Below are positions 22,538 through 35,598 of a DNA stretch of 64,000 nt, one piece after another (position 1 is the first letter of the stretch; the number at the start of each line of letters is the position of its first letter). The notes beneath the pieces were generated by a model. It saw only the letters and a program-made list of their open reading frames with translations. It was not told where the DNA came from and ran no database searches. The DNA comes from Sphagnum compactum (lineage: Eukaryota; Bryophyta; Sphagnopsida; Sphagnales). The stretch is from positions 10,102,875-10,166,874 of the forward strand of contig OZ234495.1 in NCBI GenBank assembly GCA_965153455.1, given 5' to 3'. The position numbers and the translations under genes were made by a program.

Positions 22538-24499
22538 ATGGTGATGTCGCTGGTTGAGCTTTGTGTGCGGAGTGCAATTGATAATCTGTCGCATCTTGGA
22601 GATGTTGGACACACGGATATGCGCTTGCTGGAAGTGATTCTGCCGCACTGCGATGCCGATCAACTCCTCCATGTCGAGACGAGCACAAAGGTTGGAATCC
22701 GTCTTTCTTTCGTGAAATTTCTTTTTGCTTTGTATCGTTTTTTTTTCATGAGCTTTAGATGTGGTTTGGATCTAGGATCTGTGGCTTGTCTACAACTCAG
22801 ATCTGCTGGTCCTCTTTCTTGCCCCAGGGAAGGGACTTGAGTCCTGTCACAGACGAGCTATGGCGCAACTGTTACTCTCGCAAATTCGGCAATGATGCTG
22901 TGGAGATGGTGAAGCAGCGCATGGCAGATCGCAAGTGCAAGTTTAAATGGAAGCAGCTGTACCAGGTTCAAAGGTGGCTTACCTCTTGGGGTGATGTGAT
23001 GGTTAGGGCATATGTTGTCCAGAATCTCAGGCTCACCAAAGAATGAAGTTAGCCAGCACCAAGGGTTTCAAGGTTTTCAATGCTCTGAGAGTCTGCTGAG
23101 TAAATGGCGCTCTGTTAGGGTTTCTTCTAATGCCACTCTGTTAGCGTTTATTCTAGTGACGCTCTGTTGGGGTTTGTTCTAATGGCACTCTGTTAGGGTT
23201 TGTTCTCATTTTTTTCCAGAAACCCTAGATACCCTAGATCTGAGTATGCATTCAAAGGATCCCTTGGGGTTTAGGTTCCTCTTTACCACTGTTTCAGTGC
23301 TTTGAAACAGCTGGGGTCTGATCTTGTTGGAATTGGTGAATGTTTTATTCATGTCAATGATCTGCTGTCTCCAGGCAAAGGTGAAAGAGCAAGAAGAAAT
23401 CCAGAAGAAAGGTGTAGACAGACTGAGGGAGCTTTACAAGGAGGCAAATTCTTGTGAGATTACCCTTGCACTCGGTCTCATTAATAATTGGCTTTTTGCC
23501 TGGGTTGAGCTTGTCAGTGAACTTCTAGTTGGCAGAAATTGGTGTTTTGCATTTTCTTCAGTATTGTAAAACTTGGTGTTTGTGTGTAACTCATAAGAGA
23601 AAATGCACTTGTGACTGCAGTGAAAGCAAATCGGCAAATACAGGCATGTGAGATCACTCCACCAGATAGTAAACGAAGAAAGTCTGCTCCTGGTGGTGGA
23701 GGTATTTTCCAGGAACTTAATGTGGTGTACAAATTGTTGATCTAGAGCTTTGCTTGAGTTTGCAGTCAATCATGGCTTGTTGATTGTCACATTTTGGTCT
23801 TACTCAATTGCAAATGTCCCCGCAGTTGCTTGAAGCAAATTCTTCTACGTAATATTGTGTCTGCAGGCACCGCTGAAATGAAATTTGGAAAAAGTCAAAT
23901 GTTCATTGTCATGTGGTAACAGGTAGTGCCCCTGCAGCTCGGTTTGCAAACTGTAAAGGCCGGTTAATGAAGAAGGCAAGGATGGAGTATGTTAACAGGT
24001 GACCTTCAACCTTTCCTAAGGCAGTTATGCCTTGTTGTAATGAAGGCTTTGGACATGGGTGGTTAACAAATAAAATTAATTAAAACTGCCCATGTGTAGG
24101 AGGCCAAAATCTTGTTTGGATTTATTTTCTATTAATCTATGCCCAACATTGGGAGCTCATCAAGTGAGTGTGTAGTCATGGCAGCTTGTCACTGCCATTT
24201 GTAACAAAGGTGATAGTGTGAGCAACTCTCATAATGTTATTACTGCACTCATTATCATGTTACCTTTGGACTGTTGTGGTGGTATCTGTCTCCATTTCAG
24301 AGAAATGCCATGCAGTATATTGTACTTCTTATTCTGTGACCTTCCTTTCTCTGATCAGCTGAATGTGGGATGCAGTAATGAGGCCAAAATGCATGCTGCA
24401 ATGAGGAGGAAACCAGTGACAGCTTCAAACTCGAGGCAGGTATCGATACCTGTTCCTGCTCGCCAGCCTTCAAAAATAGGGAATACCATAAAGAAGTGA
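22538..24499 (+). CDS. Elongin A (RNA polymerase II elongation factor SIII subunit A)
   Basis: Six exons in continuous phase: 22538-22690, 22828-22965, 23375-23453, 23621-23701, 23923-23998 and 24376-24499, giving 216 residues. The N-terminus (SLVELCVRSAIDNL) fits the BC-box by which Elongin A binds Elongin C. It is followed by the F-box-like segment LLEVILPHCDADQLLHVE and the family signature LSPVTDELWRNCYSRKFG. The second half is basic and helical (QEEIQKKGVDRLRELYKEA; PDSKRRKSA; KGRLMKKARMEYVN) and ends in a Ser/Arg/Pro tail. Length agrees with the short plant Elongin A proteins rather than the long animal ones. It acts in the nucleus with Elongin B/C in transcription elongation and possibly in a ubiquitin ligase. 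The exon 6 acceptor is set at 24375 because the closer CAG would give an immediate stop. Confidence 0.9.
23106..23209 (+). repeat. Four tandem 26-base units in Elongin A intron 2
   Basis: Units start at 23106, 23132, 23158 and 23184 with consensus GGCGCTCTGTTAGGGTTTGT followed by TCTAAT. They differ by a few substitutions. The array is wholly inside intron 22966-23374. Confidence 0.9.
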
Positions 24500-24559
24500 G
24501 GAAAAAAATTAAGGTAGGATAATTCTCTCTGCATGCTATCTGCAAGGGGAATTGTTGTG

Positions 24560-26300
24560 GATGTAAACAAGGAGAGTTGTGACTCTTCAGCAGTGTGGGA
24601 GTTGCTATTGAGTTATTGCAGTTTACAAACTATTCCTTCTAAAGTTGCCAATGTGTATACCCAATGTGGATGTGAAGATAGTGAAATGGTGAGAGCACTC
24701 ATGTGAGGAACAATGGATCTTTGCCAATACTCTTTTCTTCATCAACTAGCAAACAACTATCTCTGACTACATAAATCTTCCCTGTACAAACAACTAATTT
24801 AACTGAAAGTAACTGCTACCTAGACCACATACTATTGGCGGATATTATCTGTCAAAATTTGTAGTAAGATTTGGCAATGAACAGTGTGGTAGGCTAAAGG
24901 CCACTGAAAATTGAAAATGTTTTAAACATTGTTATCTTGTGCAAACAAAGTGTTTGTATATGATCATTTGTACAGTACATGAATTCATGCAAAATCATTT
25001 GTCAACTTCTGAATATGAACCATTCCACTACATGTTTTGAAAGTATGCATGTCGTTCTCTGACATCTTGCTGGTTCAATTTTTTTCCTTTTTTTTCTGGA
25101 TGTTGTATCAGGCAGTCTTAAACCTCAGCTGGGATCTATTGTTAACTGTGGCTATTGTGGCATTATATATGCCAGTTTATGTGAGCATTATTGGAATGCA
25201 CCTTTATCAACAGATTTGTGAGCATGTAAGTTTGCATGATAATGCACTCTAGAATGAAGAGTTGATCCCCCACAATTGTGGCAATAATTAGTTTGGATCT
25301 GATGCGAATAAATGAAAGTTGGTTCCTTTGGTGTGAACCTGTGTCTTCTGCATGATAGTTATTTATTTTGTACTCTCAAGTTTTTGTACTCCAGCTCAGT
25401 ATTCTTGTAATCTCTTGTTGCTGGCCACAATGTGTCTAGTCAAGAAAGAATTGATATCCTACTTGCTGCGATCAAAGTCCCCACCCCACTCCATGGGCAA
25501 ATGCTCTAATTGTGTCCCTTGCCTCCAAAGCAATAATGGGAATGTTATGCCTTTCGTTTTGCTCCGAATCTTATGTTCTGGTTTCATGTTTTGCTTTTAG
25601 CAAGGTCCAAATGTTCATTTTCACCATTGGGTGAGTTGTCATCTGACAGTGTGTTGTCTCTGCTTGAAAATCCATCTGTCTCTTGTTCAAATGGATGCTG
25701 TAAATGACTGTGGGGGGGGGGGAAAGATGCTTGGTCTCTTTCCTCTGAGAAGGGGTCATTTTGTTAATTCATGTCAGCACATCATCATCTGTTTGGAGTA
25801 CTTTTGTATGATGAATTATGTGCATCTAGAGTGGAAAGAAAGTTGGTTGAAAAGTTTGCTGAGTAGAGAACATTGATGGGCTAGTTGCTTGTACCAACTT
25901 CTTGTCCTCTACATCACTTATTACACTCATGTCAATGATTTGCAGCTCTGTTTGGGATCCTATGGTTGTTGCCAGCATTGTGTATAACTGAATTGTTTGA
26001 AGTTTCATCAGTCTTATGGTTGATTACAGAATGGCTAACTGCAGCTGTGCTGATCAAGGCAGACATGGGAACTCAAATGTGGGGCTTGTATTTTTGTTCT
26101 GGAATCCCAAATGTAAGGAGAAAAGTTGGGGTGTATTTGGCAAGCTGTGGGCATATATGCTCTATGTCCAGAGCCACAGCTAGTCTTAATGTCTTAAGAC
26201 ACTTTTCTAGATGTTTTAGACATCTCAGAAGCTGTTAAGGTTGCATTTATGTTTGTTGGACAGTAATACAATTTGACTAACTTTCTTCAAGTGCCTTATG
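24560..26300. other. Intergenic DNA downstream of Elongin A
   Basis: Mixed-composition sequence with a poly-G run near 25711-25720. No frame shows family features; the longest ones are single uninterrupted stretches of chance length. Confidence 0.5.
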
Positions 26301-26339
26301 GGTGCAGACTTGCACCAGATGAGTCCATACAACTTTGGT

Positions 26340-27860
26340 TGTAGTTTGTTCCAGGGCTCTGTGGGCAAGTCCTGAGCCGCTCCACTAATGAAGGAGCCAT
26401 TCCCAACCTCTATGAGGTTCTGAAGATCCAATGGTGTGGTTCTGAAGCACTGGTAAATTTTATTGACAATTTTTTTGCAGTTTCAAAGCACCAAATGGGA
26501 TGGTGGAGAATTCATTCCTAACATCTACATTCACTCTTGGTGAGTTTGGCAGGTGTTTTGGAAATGGTGGTATGGTGAGACTCTGGTACTCATCTTCTGA
26601 AGACACAAAACAACAGTGAGAGCTTTCTCTGAGGGTCAGTTCCAAAGTGAATGACACTTTGATGGGAAACAGACAGTTTTGGAGATGATGTTACAGTGTG
26701 CAAGAAAAGATGTTGCTACTGGTTTTATCTCTGTGGAAATCTTGCCCAAGATACAGTTAATTCTCAAGGTCTTTTTCTTCCTCCCTTTATGCTACATTTA
26801 TTATGGCAGTGCTATGACATTGAGTTTCAGGGTGCTGCACTGGGAATGCTAGACTTGTCACTGTTCTGAACATGTCAGTGTTTCAGTTGGTCTGAGTATG
26901 ACTGGAAGGGTTGTAATACACATGTAGATGGTTGCAAGAGCCAATGGCCACTGCTGAGTGTGCTGGTAGCAGTTCCTCACAATTCCCCTCAAGGTGCTGA
27001 TGCAGTCATCAATTGTCTGATGCAGATGAATTCTACCATTGAGCAATTCTTTCTTGTGGGTGATGGTAAACATCCTGCCCTTGCCAAGGGCATCCAATCA
27101 AGTTGTGCATCTTTCTCCCTAATTCCCTGGGGTTTTACAAATTGGCAGACACAGTCAGAAAGAACTTGTTTGAAGGCTTAGATGTGCATACTCGTTTTAA
27201 TGAACATGTCCTATGTGTTCTGTCATATGTCCGTGTTGCTACAGGTAAGGAGGGCAAGTTTGCATTTGCTTTGCAGAGTCAGGAACTGTTCAAGTGTTAG
27301 GGTGTGAACTTCATAGACAGGATCACTTTGCAGCTGCATCCAAGACTTGGTGAGCAATCTTTTGACTTATTTCGCTCAATAATAGTTGATTGACTCTATC
27401 TATTGCATGTCTTGCATACAACAGTGAATGGGTATTTTCCTGTTTTCAGAAATCCATCCTGCTCAGTGTTTCTGGCTCACCCCTTGACACCAGAAGACAT
27501 TGCCAAAAACAATAAAGAGAATACATTGTCTTGCCCAAGATTTATGTGTCTTGCTTGAAAGCCAGACCTGAACACTTCCAAAACTTCACTTTCAAGAGGG
27601 ATGTGTGTTCGATACTGGAACTGAAGGAACTTTCCTTGTCAACGGAGCATGGCATGTCGCTGTCCCATTTGGTTGAGATGGTACTTGAGTGGTTGTCATT
27701 TGGAAAATCTGCTGCAGCTTTGGGATTTTGCTGCAATTGCCGATACTGAGAATGGTAATCTGGTTGAGCAAGCTTTGCTTGGAACTCCTGCTGCAACCAC
27801 CTGTGCTGCAGGTCTTGCTTGAAAACAGGGCTTGGATTTCCTAAACCCCAAAGTGCTGGA
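26340..27860 (+). pseudogene. Unidentified degenerate coding-like segment
   Basis: Several plus-strand stretches read like protein but are split by stops and frameshifts: around 26350 (GLCGQVLSRSTNEGAIPNLY), 26945-27090 (VAVPHNSPQGADAVINCL, then FFLVGDGKHPALAKG), 27130-27300 (KLADTVRKNLFEGLDVHTRF, then GKEGKFAFALQSQELF) and 27460-27510 (FLAHPLTPEDIAKNN). I do not recognise a family. The order and balanced composition suggest a decayed gene or transposon of some 1.5 kb, but chance frames cannot be excluded. Confidence 0.3.
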
Positions 27861-27899
27861 TGTAGTGAAGGGTAGCAGCACTATTTTATTTTATTTTAA

Positions 27900-29100
27900 A
27901 TGAAATTGAATTTCGTTTTGGTTCACCAGCGTTCTATAATTAAATGAAATGTCACTCATTTCAGTTATATAACCAAAATTTAGACTTCCTTTTTGACAAT
28001 TTTGCTTACAAAATTACTAGCTTTTAGCTGTTGTGCCATTCTCAACTGCAATTGTTTTTGTGATGTTCAAGAAGGTGTCACTCTTTTTTCTGAGTGATTC
28101 TTATCATGAGTGAGCACTCGGATGCAGGAAGTTGGAACCTGGGAACTTGGTGAGTACTTAGATTCTTATCTGTACACCATCAGGTAGCCTCTACTCACCC
28201 AATACCAAATGATGACCACCAATAAAGGCCTAATTTGCCTGAACAGAAAAACCTTTCAACTCAATGAGGAGTTACACCTACTAACATGGCTTCATAACAA
28301 TGTGGAAAAGGTGATTTACCAAAGTTTCAAATTGCAGCGATAACAATTGAGTGATAAACAGACCTTACAAGTTACAAGATCTAATGACAAGAATGCAAGT
28401 CACAACCTTCTTGACATCAATATGGCCAAATATTGATGGTGCTCTCAAGCAACACATTTCTTGGTATGCATCAAAGTCCTTGAATTCCATGTCTGTGAGC
28501 AAAATCCATGAGTTCCATAACTTTATTATTCAGACCTTAGGACTAAGTAGAAACATCCTAGTCTTAATCGATGAATATATACAAGTGCAGAGAAAAACGA
28601 ACCTCATCACTGGTACTTGTTTGCTCCTCTACTTGTTGCTTTTGATGCTTGCTCCAGACCCATGACCCTCACGTAAAGTTGTCGCATGGCAATTGTTTCC
28701 AAGTTTGCCTGTAGGTTGTTGTTAGATGTAAATCACAGGATCACTAACAATATCTCTGGGTGCATGCAGGAATGAGGATGACGTACTACTTGTTGAGTGT
28801 GCAAACTGGCATCTGTAGATCGGTGAATTGCTTCATGTCAAGTAGATCTAATTCTTGTGAAATGGTAAATATGTACAAGGTATGTGGATTAAGGTTTACA
28901 CTACTCACTAAGGTTTATTTCCACCAGCTTGGAAGATGCTGTAAATGCCAACCACAATAACCCGAATTCCAGGGACAATACATTGCACCATATTGTGAGC
29001 TGCGGCTAAGAGCAAGCTGTGAGGGAGTTTACCTATCAAGTCCCCTTTGCCCTATTGTGTAGATTGCAAATGACAACAAGTAGCATGACCTCACAAAAGT
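27900..29100. other. Intergenic DNA
   Basis: Nothing recognised. Apparent frames such as 28351-28665 carry no family features. Confidence 0.5.
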
Positions 29101-29106
29101 TTCTTA

Positions 29107-29817
29107 GGGCCACTTTAGACAAGGGTCTAATGACCAAAAGCTTAGGCACCAATTTGAACCAAATTGAACCTTGAATTGGACACTTTTTCACATTTTAAAA
29201 GAAACATTTTTTTCCTATGGTACAATGAGTGTGTCAAGGCTTGGGTTGCAATTTGAAGGTTCAATGTCAAAAATGTGTGATTGATAGACATGTGAGAGGA
29301 TTGAGTAAACCTTTGGTCTTTTTTCTTTTTATCTTCCTTGCTTTCATGGTTTTTTTTGTTTTTTTTTTTTTGGTTATTTTTTGTTTTTTTTAACTTTAAA
29401 TATACAATGGATTTTCTCTCTAGCTTTTTTATCCTTTCCATTTTCATTTTTCATTACATTTTTCTTCCTTGGTGCTTTTTTTTTTGGAATGGGAACCATT
29501 TTAAGGATCTTTTGTAAATCTAATCCCCTTTTCACTTACAAAATTGCCCCTCAACCCTTTACTTTCTATCCCATCCTCCGATGCAACTTTATATTGTGCA
29601 CTTGGAAAGGCTAAAAATGCACTCCTAGCAACCACCTTTGGAAAATTCACAAAACCAACCATGTGAACTCCGAAACTGGTCAAAAATGTGTGCTTTCAAC
29701 AATGTCTTCCATTTTCATGGAATTTGAACAACAAGGGGTTAAAGAAAACAGTGGAAACGAGCAAAAATGTTCAATTTCATTGGAACCTACTCATTGGACC
29801 CTTGTCTCAAGTGGCCC
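29107..29817. mobile_element. Non-autonomous Tourist/PIF-Harbinger-like element with TTA target duplication
   Basis: The left end (29107) reads GGGCCACTTTAGACAAGGGT and continues CTAATGA. The right end (29791-29817), reverse complemented, reads GGGCCACTTGAGACAAGGGT and continues CCAATGA, so the 27-base inverted repeats match at 25 positions. TTA flanks the element at 29104-29106 and 29818-29820. A TTA or TAA target duplication and ends starting GGGCC are typical of Tourist-type MITEs. The 711-base interior is AT-rich with T/C runs and has no transposase. High similarity of the ends suggests a fairly recent insertion. The exact superfamily is an inference from TIR and duplication only. Confidence 0.8.
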
Positions 29818-29820
29818 TTA

Positions 29821-32800
29821 GTATGAAGCAAATCATAATTACCAATCACCATAAAAAAACACCATGATTTTTTGTATGCTCAAACAATTTCAAAACTGGG
29901 ATAAATCGCCTTTTCACCTCATGTTGAAGTATGGAAAGACATATTTTCATAAATACTAGGAATTTTCCCATATCTTGGGATGGGGAGCTCATGATATATG
30001 GAAAGAAAAAAAAAATTATGCTAAGGAAAATATTGATCATTAAACAAAATTGTTTGTTGTTATCCATAAAGTTTTTCTAAAAATTGATCAAATAACAAAA
30101 TTCAACATGAGATTGTTGAATTATATTATGATTTGCATTTAATGCAACTATGATAGCAACCATCCTTTAGTTGTCCATTTCAAGATTTATGTGGGAATCA
30201 CATACTTGATGAACTCTTTTTAGCACTTGTGAAGTTGCAAAAAAACGTTTGATCTTGACTATGGCACCCAATGTTTTGATTTTCGCTATGCTCACGAAAA
30301 TCGAAGCAAAGGACGAAGGCACAGCGCTTGATCAAAGCCCAAGGTATCTAAAGCATGTAAAGCGCACTGAAGACGCTGTGATATCCCATTGGAGTCTTGT
30401 TTTAATGTTCGCCTCTCATTTTGACCTATTTTGGACCCCTAATGAATAAATTCATTCCATGTTTGGGGTAATTTATGGATAACTTTATTATGTGTTATTA
30501 GGATCACTACAAGAATTCATGGCTTTTCAAGTGGTCCAACTTGACTGCCATGTCCATTTTGACTAAAAGTTTGGTTAATTTGACTAAGGCCCTTAGGGGT
30601 TGAAGGGACATATCTTTTTTTGATTGGTCCATTTGATTAAAATGATTTTTTTGACTACTTCAACAATGTGACATTTAATCAAATATGACCCAAAAAATGA
30701 ACGATGAATAAAATGTGTATAATTTCATTTTCTGAAGTTGTGATATGGACTTTCAAAGTCCCGAAAAATGTGATATGTAGAAAAGTTCATATGAGCATGA
30801 AAATTGATGATTTCCTTGAAATATCTTTTAGAAAAGTGTAGTAACTACCTTAACACATTCAAATGTAACATCAAAATCCATAAAAAGTCCATTTATTTAA
30901 TTTAGGGTACCTAGTATGATGATGTATTAATTGACGTCACCCTAGTTAGAATAGGCAAGTGTAGGGTTCCCTAACACCTCAATGTCAAGTAGTTTGAACA
31001 TTGGGGTGGGATGTATGATGCATTTTTTCCTCACAACACTCTTGTGGTACTAGAGTTTAAGGTTCTTGCAAAGTTCATTACATGCGCCACTCATCTACTA
31101 CGGGCAAAGAAATGACTTCCATGAACCCATCTTCTACATTTTGTCATGTTTTGAACATGTGCGTGTTTTGAGTGATGAATCCAAATTAGAAACTTTGAAA
31201 ATCTCGACATATTCGCATTACACAACAAGGAATGTCAAGATGTGGCAAGTGTTGGAATCGGCTAATACTGAAGATGATATTTTGTCATTGGTAAGTATCT
31301 TATCATTGTTTTAGCACTACAAACTACCAGCTAGGTCAGAATGCCATCATATCTTTCCTTTTAATAACAATTTCATATGTTTGAAAGTTTGTGATCAACA
31401 GCAAACAAAATTATAATTTGATTTTGAAGAACACTAAGATTGTGAGCGATGATGCTCTCACCAAAACATGGCAAATGGTTTTCACCATTGAAGGTTTTGC
31501 AATTGTTGAGATATAATTATATCATTTGTGTACAAAACAACATTTTGTTAACGAGTCCTTACTTCATTTCTATAGTTCAATCAATAGATTTTATGAACTT
31601 TCCTGATGCTTTGAAAACCATCCAATTGAATTTCTTGTTAGAGGATGGTCAGTTTGCCTAGTTTGCTTATGAGGTCCATAATTGTTCACATTGTTGATAG
31701 GTTTTATTTCTTTGTTTGCAACAAGGAAAGGTCCTTACATAAAAGGTTAATCTATTGGTGTAATGCAATTTGCTACTAATGCCAATGGCAAGCCCTAGAA
31801 GTTGCGGTTATACTCCATAGCCAGTAGTGGTCCAAGCAATTTTGGGGATTACAAGACTATAAGACTAACCTTAAGCCCTTTTCTCTACAATTTTTGCAAA
31901 TTTGTTACATACATCCAATGTCCCCAGTTGTGAGCATGTGATTTGTGGAATTACAACTAAAATTTTTTTAGGTTTTCATAGGTTGTTGGGCATTAGTTTT
32001 CAATAGGTGTGTCGTGGATGTGTTTTTATTTGTTATGAACATTGGAAAATGTTCACTAATGTGAACAATGTTTGGTAGATAGGTGTCCTTCTAAGTTGCA
32101 AACGATGAGTGAGCATTGACTCCCGAGTAAGGAACATTGAAAGCTTGAGTGATGAGTTTCAACAATTGATTTTTGGTTCCCAAAAACATAAAGTTAATAG
32201 AACTTTGAAATTTTTTAAATGAAATTAAAAAGGGTAATACTAAACTACCATACTTAGACTTAGTGAAAGATATGAAGTTTGGACATTGAAAGCGTGTTGA
32301 ATTTTGAGTTGCAACTTGCATAACAAACAACAAGATAAATTCCTAGGGGTTATCAATGCTCTATATACCAAGGACCCATTTTCAATTCACTTGCAACTAT
32401 AATACAACTAATTGATTTTCTAATGCGACAATTTATTTATTAACACACCATATTTCTAGGGGATAGTTGCACACTAGTTGCAATACCCAAATGATAGTTG
32501 CATAATACTTATATATGAGTTGTTTTTGAGTTTTAGTTATAGGGTAATGTGGTTTTGACAGACGTAATTTTTCAGTGGGGTGCCACTTGGCAATGTGAGG
32601 TTTAGGTGAATTAGCCTTAATTTTAACCCTAATTTTAAAGCATGATTGTTGGATGCAAGCAAGGTAAAATAGACATCTCACTACTGGATGCCAAAAAAAA
32701 TAACAAGTAGTTATGAAAAAGTTTGAATGTATTGAAAATAAGAATCTTATATTGTACAATAATTAACATGATGATAATCTTCCATTTCATATTTAAAAAT

Positions 32801-33560
32801 TTGACAAACCTTATTTTGAAAGTAGAATTAAGTAGAATTAAAAAAAATGTTTCTACTTGCATAAGGTGTTTGATCACACAAAATGGGCTACATGTAGATG
32901 AAATATTGATTTTAAAATTTTTTTGAGTTAGTGGGGCCTTAAAAGATACTTATGTATTGTTAAATTATGCATGATATGATCATAACATATCAAAATTTTA
33001 ATATGAAGTAGGTTTAAACATCATTTTGACCTAATTAGTCACAAATGTACTTTCAACCTATTTTTATGATACCAAAGTTGTTCAAACTTTATATCCAATT
33101 TCCCATAAACTAAATGTAATGACCTATGTTTTCATATTTATACTTCAAAATATTTCGTATCTACTTTCTTGTGTTCATATCAAAAAATATTTCATTTAAA
33201 AATTAGATTTTTGTTTTTGTTGACACCTTATTGGTGGTATCTCAAGTGCATCACCTTTTGGTGATTTTGGTTTCTTGGTTATTTGATTAGTGGTGGTGAA
33301 TGTGTGACACATCAAAATATCAAAGTTATTCACAAAAATTAAATGGTAAAAACTTGTCAAATTTTATTTTGCAATAACCACTAAGAGTTATTTAAAAACA
33401 AATTGAGTTGGTAATTAATAATTACAATTCATGTGTTGTAATTTTAAGGTGATTTCAAATTTAGACACATCTCCTTCATTTTCCAACACATCCATTAGGA
33501 CCTTGGTCAAATTGTTGGCATTCTTGCCTTTAGTGACACATTTAAAAAAAATCAAAATTG
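29821..33560. other. AT-rich intergenic DNA
   Basis: About 3.7 kb of AT-rich sequence. No gene, tRNA or repeat array recognised. Scattered frames up to 108 codons have no family signature. Part may be old transposon sequence next to the hAT relic that begins at about 33590. Confidence 0.5.
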
Positions 33561-33589
33561 ATGATCAAGACCAGTCTTTAACAATATAG

Positions 33590-34430
33590 GCATGAATTGA
33601 CAACCAAGATTGAATACCAATTGTTGTCACTTTTATCACAAGTTATGTTAAGTATCGAAAGGCACTTGAAACATTTATTTTGTTTTGGATTTCATTTTAT
33701 TATACATGAAATATGCCATAACCGACCCATCTATGTTAGACCACTATTTTTTAGCCAATTAAGGGACGCCCAAGAAATGAAATAGAGGCTTAAGAAACTA
33801 ACTCATATTCCAACATTGGTCACATTTGTTGAAGAAAATGAAAAATTGTGGCAAACTATTCTTGTTTTTTTACCCCTTTCATCTTTCACCTCAACTTACA
33901 AATGTTACAAAATAATGCATTGACTTTTGGTCATGTACACATTGCATTTTTCAAATGCTAACATTGTTTGTTAATAAACCAAAAATCCTTCTTGACCCCT
34001 AGGTGTGGAGGGTCTTTTGTAACCTTTCTTTTGCCAACATGTTTTTCAAGTGTGTTTGATTTGAGACCAAGAATGAGGTGTTTTCTTGTCACCTTAGAGC
34101 ACAGACCACACTTAACATTGTGGACTTTTCCATCTTTCACTTGTAGCATTTCTACCCAAGAAAAAGACGTTGCCCAGAAACCTTGGCATTTCCTAGAAGG
34201 TTTGTAAATTTATTTATTTATAATAATTTTTGCTTCTTCACCAACATCGATGATTTCAACCAAGTTGGGTGTATGAGTTAAAAACATTGGCAATCCACTA
34301 GGGCAAACGAAGATGACATTAGGATTGCTACTCTTTCTTTTTGTTGTTGACAATTTTGTTTTGGTGCCAAATGAACTTGCTTGTGACGACTGTGTTTCAA
34401 CTTGACTTTGACGAGGCATGACCAAAGGGT
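33590..34430 (-). mobile_element. Decayed hAT transposase N-terminal half with BED-type zinc finger
   Basis: On the minus strand, reading from about 34420, a Ser/Thr/Lys-rich leader (near 34414, MPRQSQVETQSSQASSF) is followed, around 34149-33958, by VKDGKVHNVKCGLCSKVTRK and LGLKSNTLEKHVGKRKV. This is the C-x2-C ... H spacing of a BED zinc finger, followed by PHLGVKKDFWFINKQC. Broken downstream frames (33900-33590) keep fragments such as VKDERGKKTRIVCHNFSFS. Stops and frameshifts interrupt it. The catalytic core found in the plus-strand relic at 3480-5200 is missing here, so the two are different truncated copies of what looks like one element type. Assigned by resemblance, without a database check. 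Confidence 0.55.
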
Positions 34431-34597
34431 TTGCACCTGCAACATTTCAACTACACTGAAAATAATGTTCCAACAAATGTAGCTTTAATTTATTTAGTCA
34501 TTGTAATCAATCAATAATGAACACCTCTTCCAATTCCTAAAACCAACACAATAGTAGCAAAAAAACCATGAGGAATCAAATATACTAAACAAGGAAT

Positions 34598-35176
34598 AAA
34601 ACTTAGCTTCTTGAACTAAAGCTTGAAATCTATTACAATCTAAGCACCACCTTGACTCCAAGTCGAATGTTCATTGAAATTCCAACTTCAAATGCGGCAT
34701 ACTTGCATTCAATTATGTGAGTGGAACACTCATTCATCGAAAACATTGTACAAACTCTCTAAACTTGAAACCCTGCTACTCTTTCACATCAAAACTTAGC
34801 TTCTTGAACTAAAGCTTGAAATCTATCACAATCTAAGCACCACCTTGACTCCAAGTCGAATGTTCATTGAAATTCCAACTTCAAATGCGGCAAACTTGCA
34901 TTCAATTATGTGAGTGGAACACTCATTCATAGAAAACATTGTACAAACTCTCTAAACTTGAAACCCCGCTACTCTTTCACATCAAAACTTAGCTTCTTGA
35001 ACTAAAGCTTGAAATCTATTACAATCTAAGCACCACCTTGACTCCAAGTCGAATGTTCATTGAAATTCCAACTTCAAATGCGGCAAACTTGCATTCAATT
35101 ATGTGAGTGGAACACTCATTCATAGAAAACATTGTACAAACTCTTTAAACTTGAAACCCCGCTACTCTTTCACATC
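34598..35176 (+). repeat. 193-bp satellite-like unit in three perfect-register copies
   Basis: Units 34598-34790, 34791-34983 and 34984-35176 have identical length and differ at only a handful of bases (for example GGCATACTT against GGCAAACTT, and CCCTGC against CCCCGC). Each begins AAAACTTAGCTTCTTGAACT and ends CTACTCTTTCACATC. No unit contains a continuous frame. Confidence 0.95.
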
Positions 35177-35379
35177 AATGAAAGGTCAACTACTTTGTCA
35201 TTTCATGTCCTTGCAACATGGTGCTAACAAGAAAGGTTTTTTTTTTTTTTCATTTTTTTCTTCGACTTTTTCTTTTTTGGAGAATTTTTGCCACTTGGTG
35301 AAAAAATAAAATCTAATGTGAATCATACAAAGGAATTCTTAAAGAAATGCACTGAAGTTGCCAGATTTCCAGGATTTTT

Positions 35380-35500
35380 TTTTTCTGCAATCGCCATATT
35401 TAGATAATAGGTTCCAACATGTCACCAAAAATATAGCAGAAAATTCTTAAAACTTTCCACTATCTTCTCTGACCTTTAGCCAGATTTGGCTATTTCCTCT
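35380..35500 (+). repeat. Dispersed palindromic repeat copy directly upstream of the hydrolase gene
   Basis: TAGCCAGATTTGGCTA at 35477-35492, preceded by CAATCGCCATATTTAGATAA at about 35388. The same pair of blocks is seen upstream of Elongin A. It ends about 100 bases before the hydrolase ATG. Confidence 0.6.
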
Positions 35501-35598
35501 TGTCGAAGAGCTCTACCTATTTTGTGATAGGTAGTGTAGAATACGTTTTGCCGCCAGTTTTTTGCTTCCTTGTGTAGTGCGGAAGAAGCAGTGCTGCG

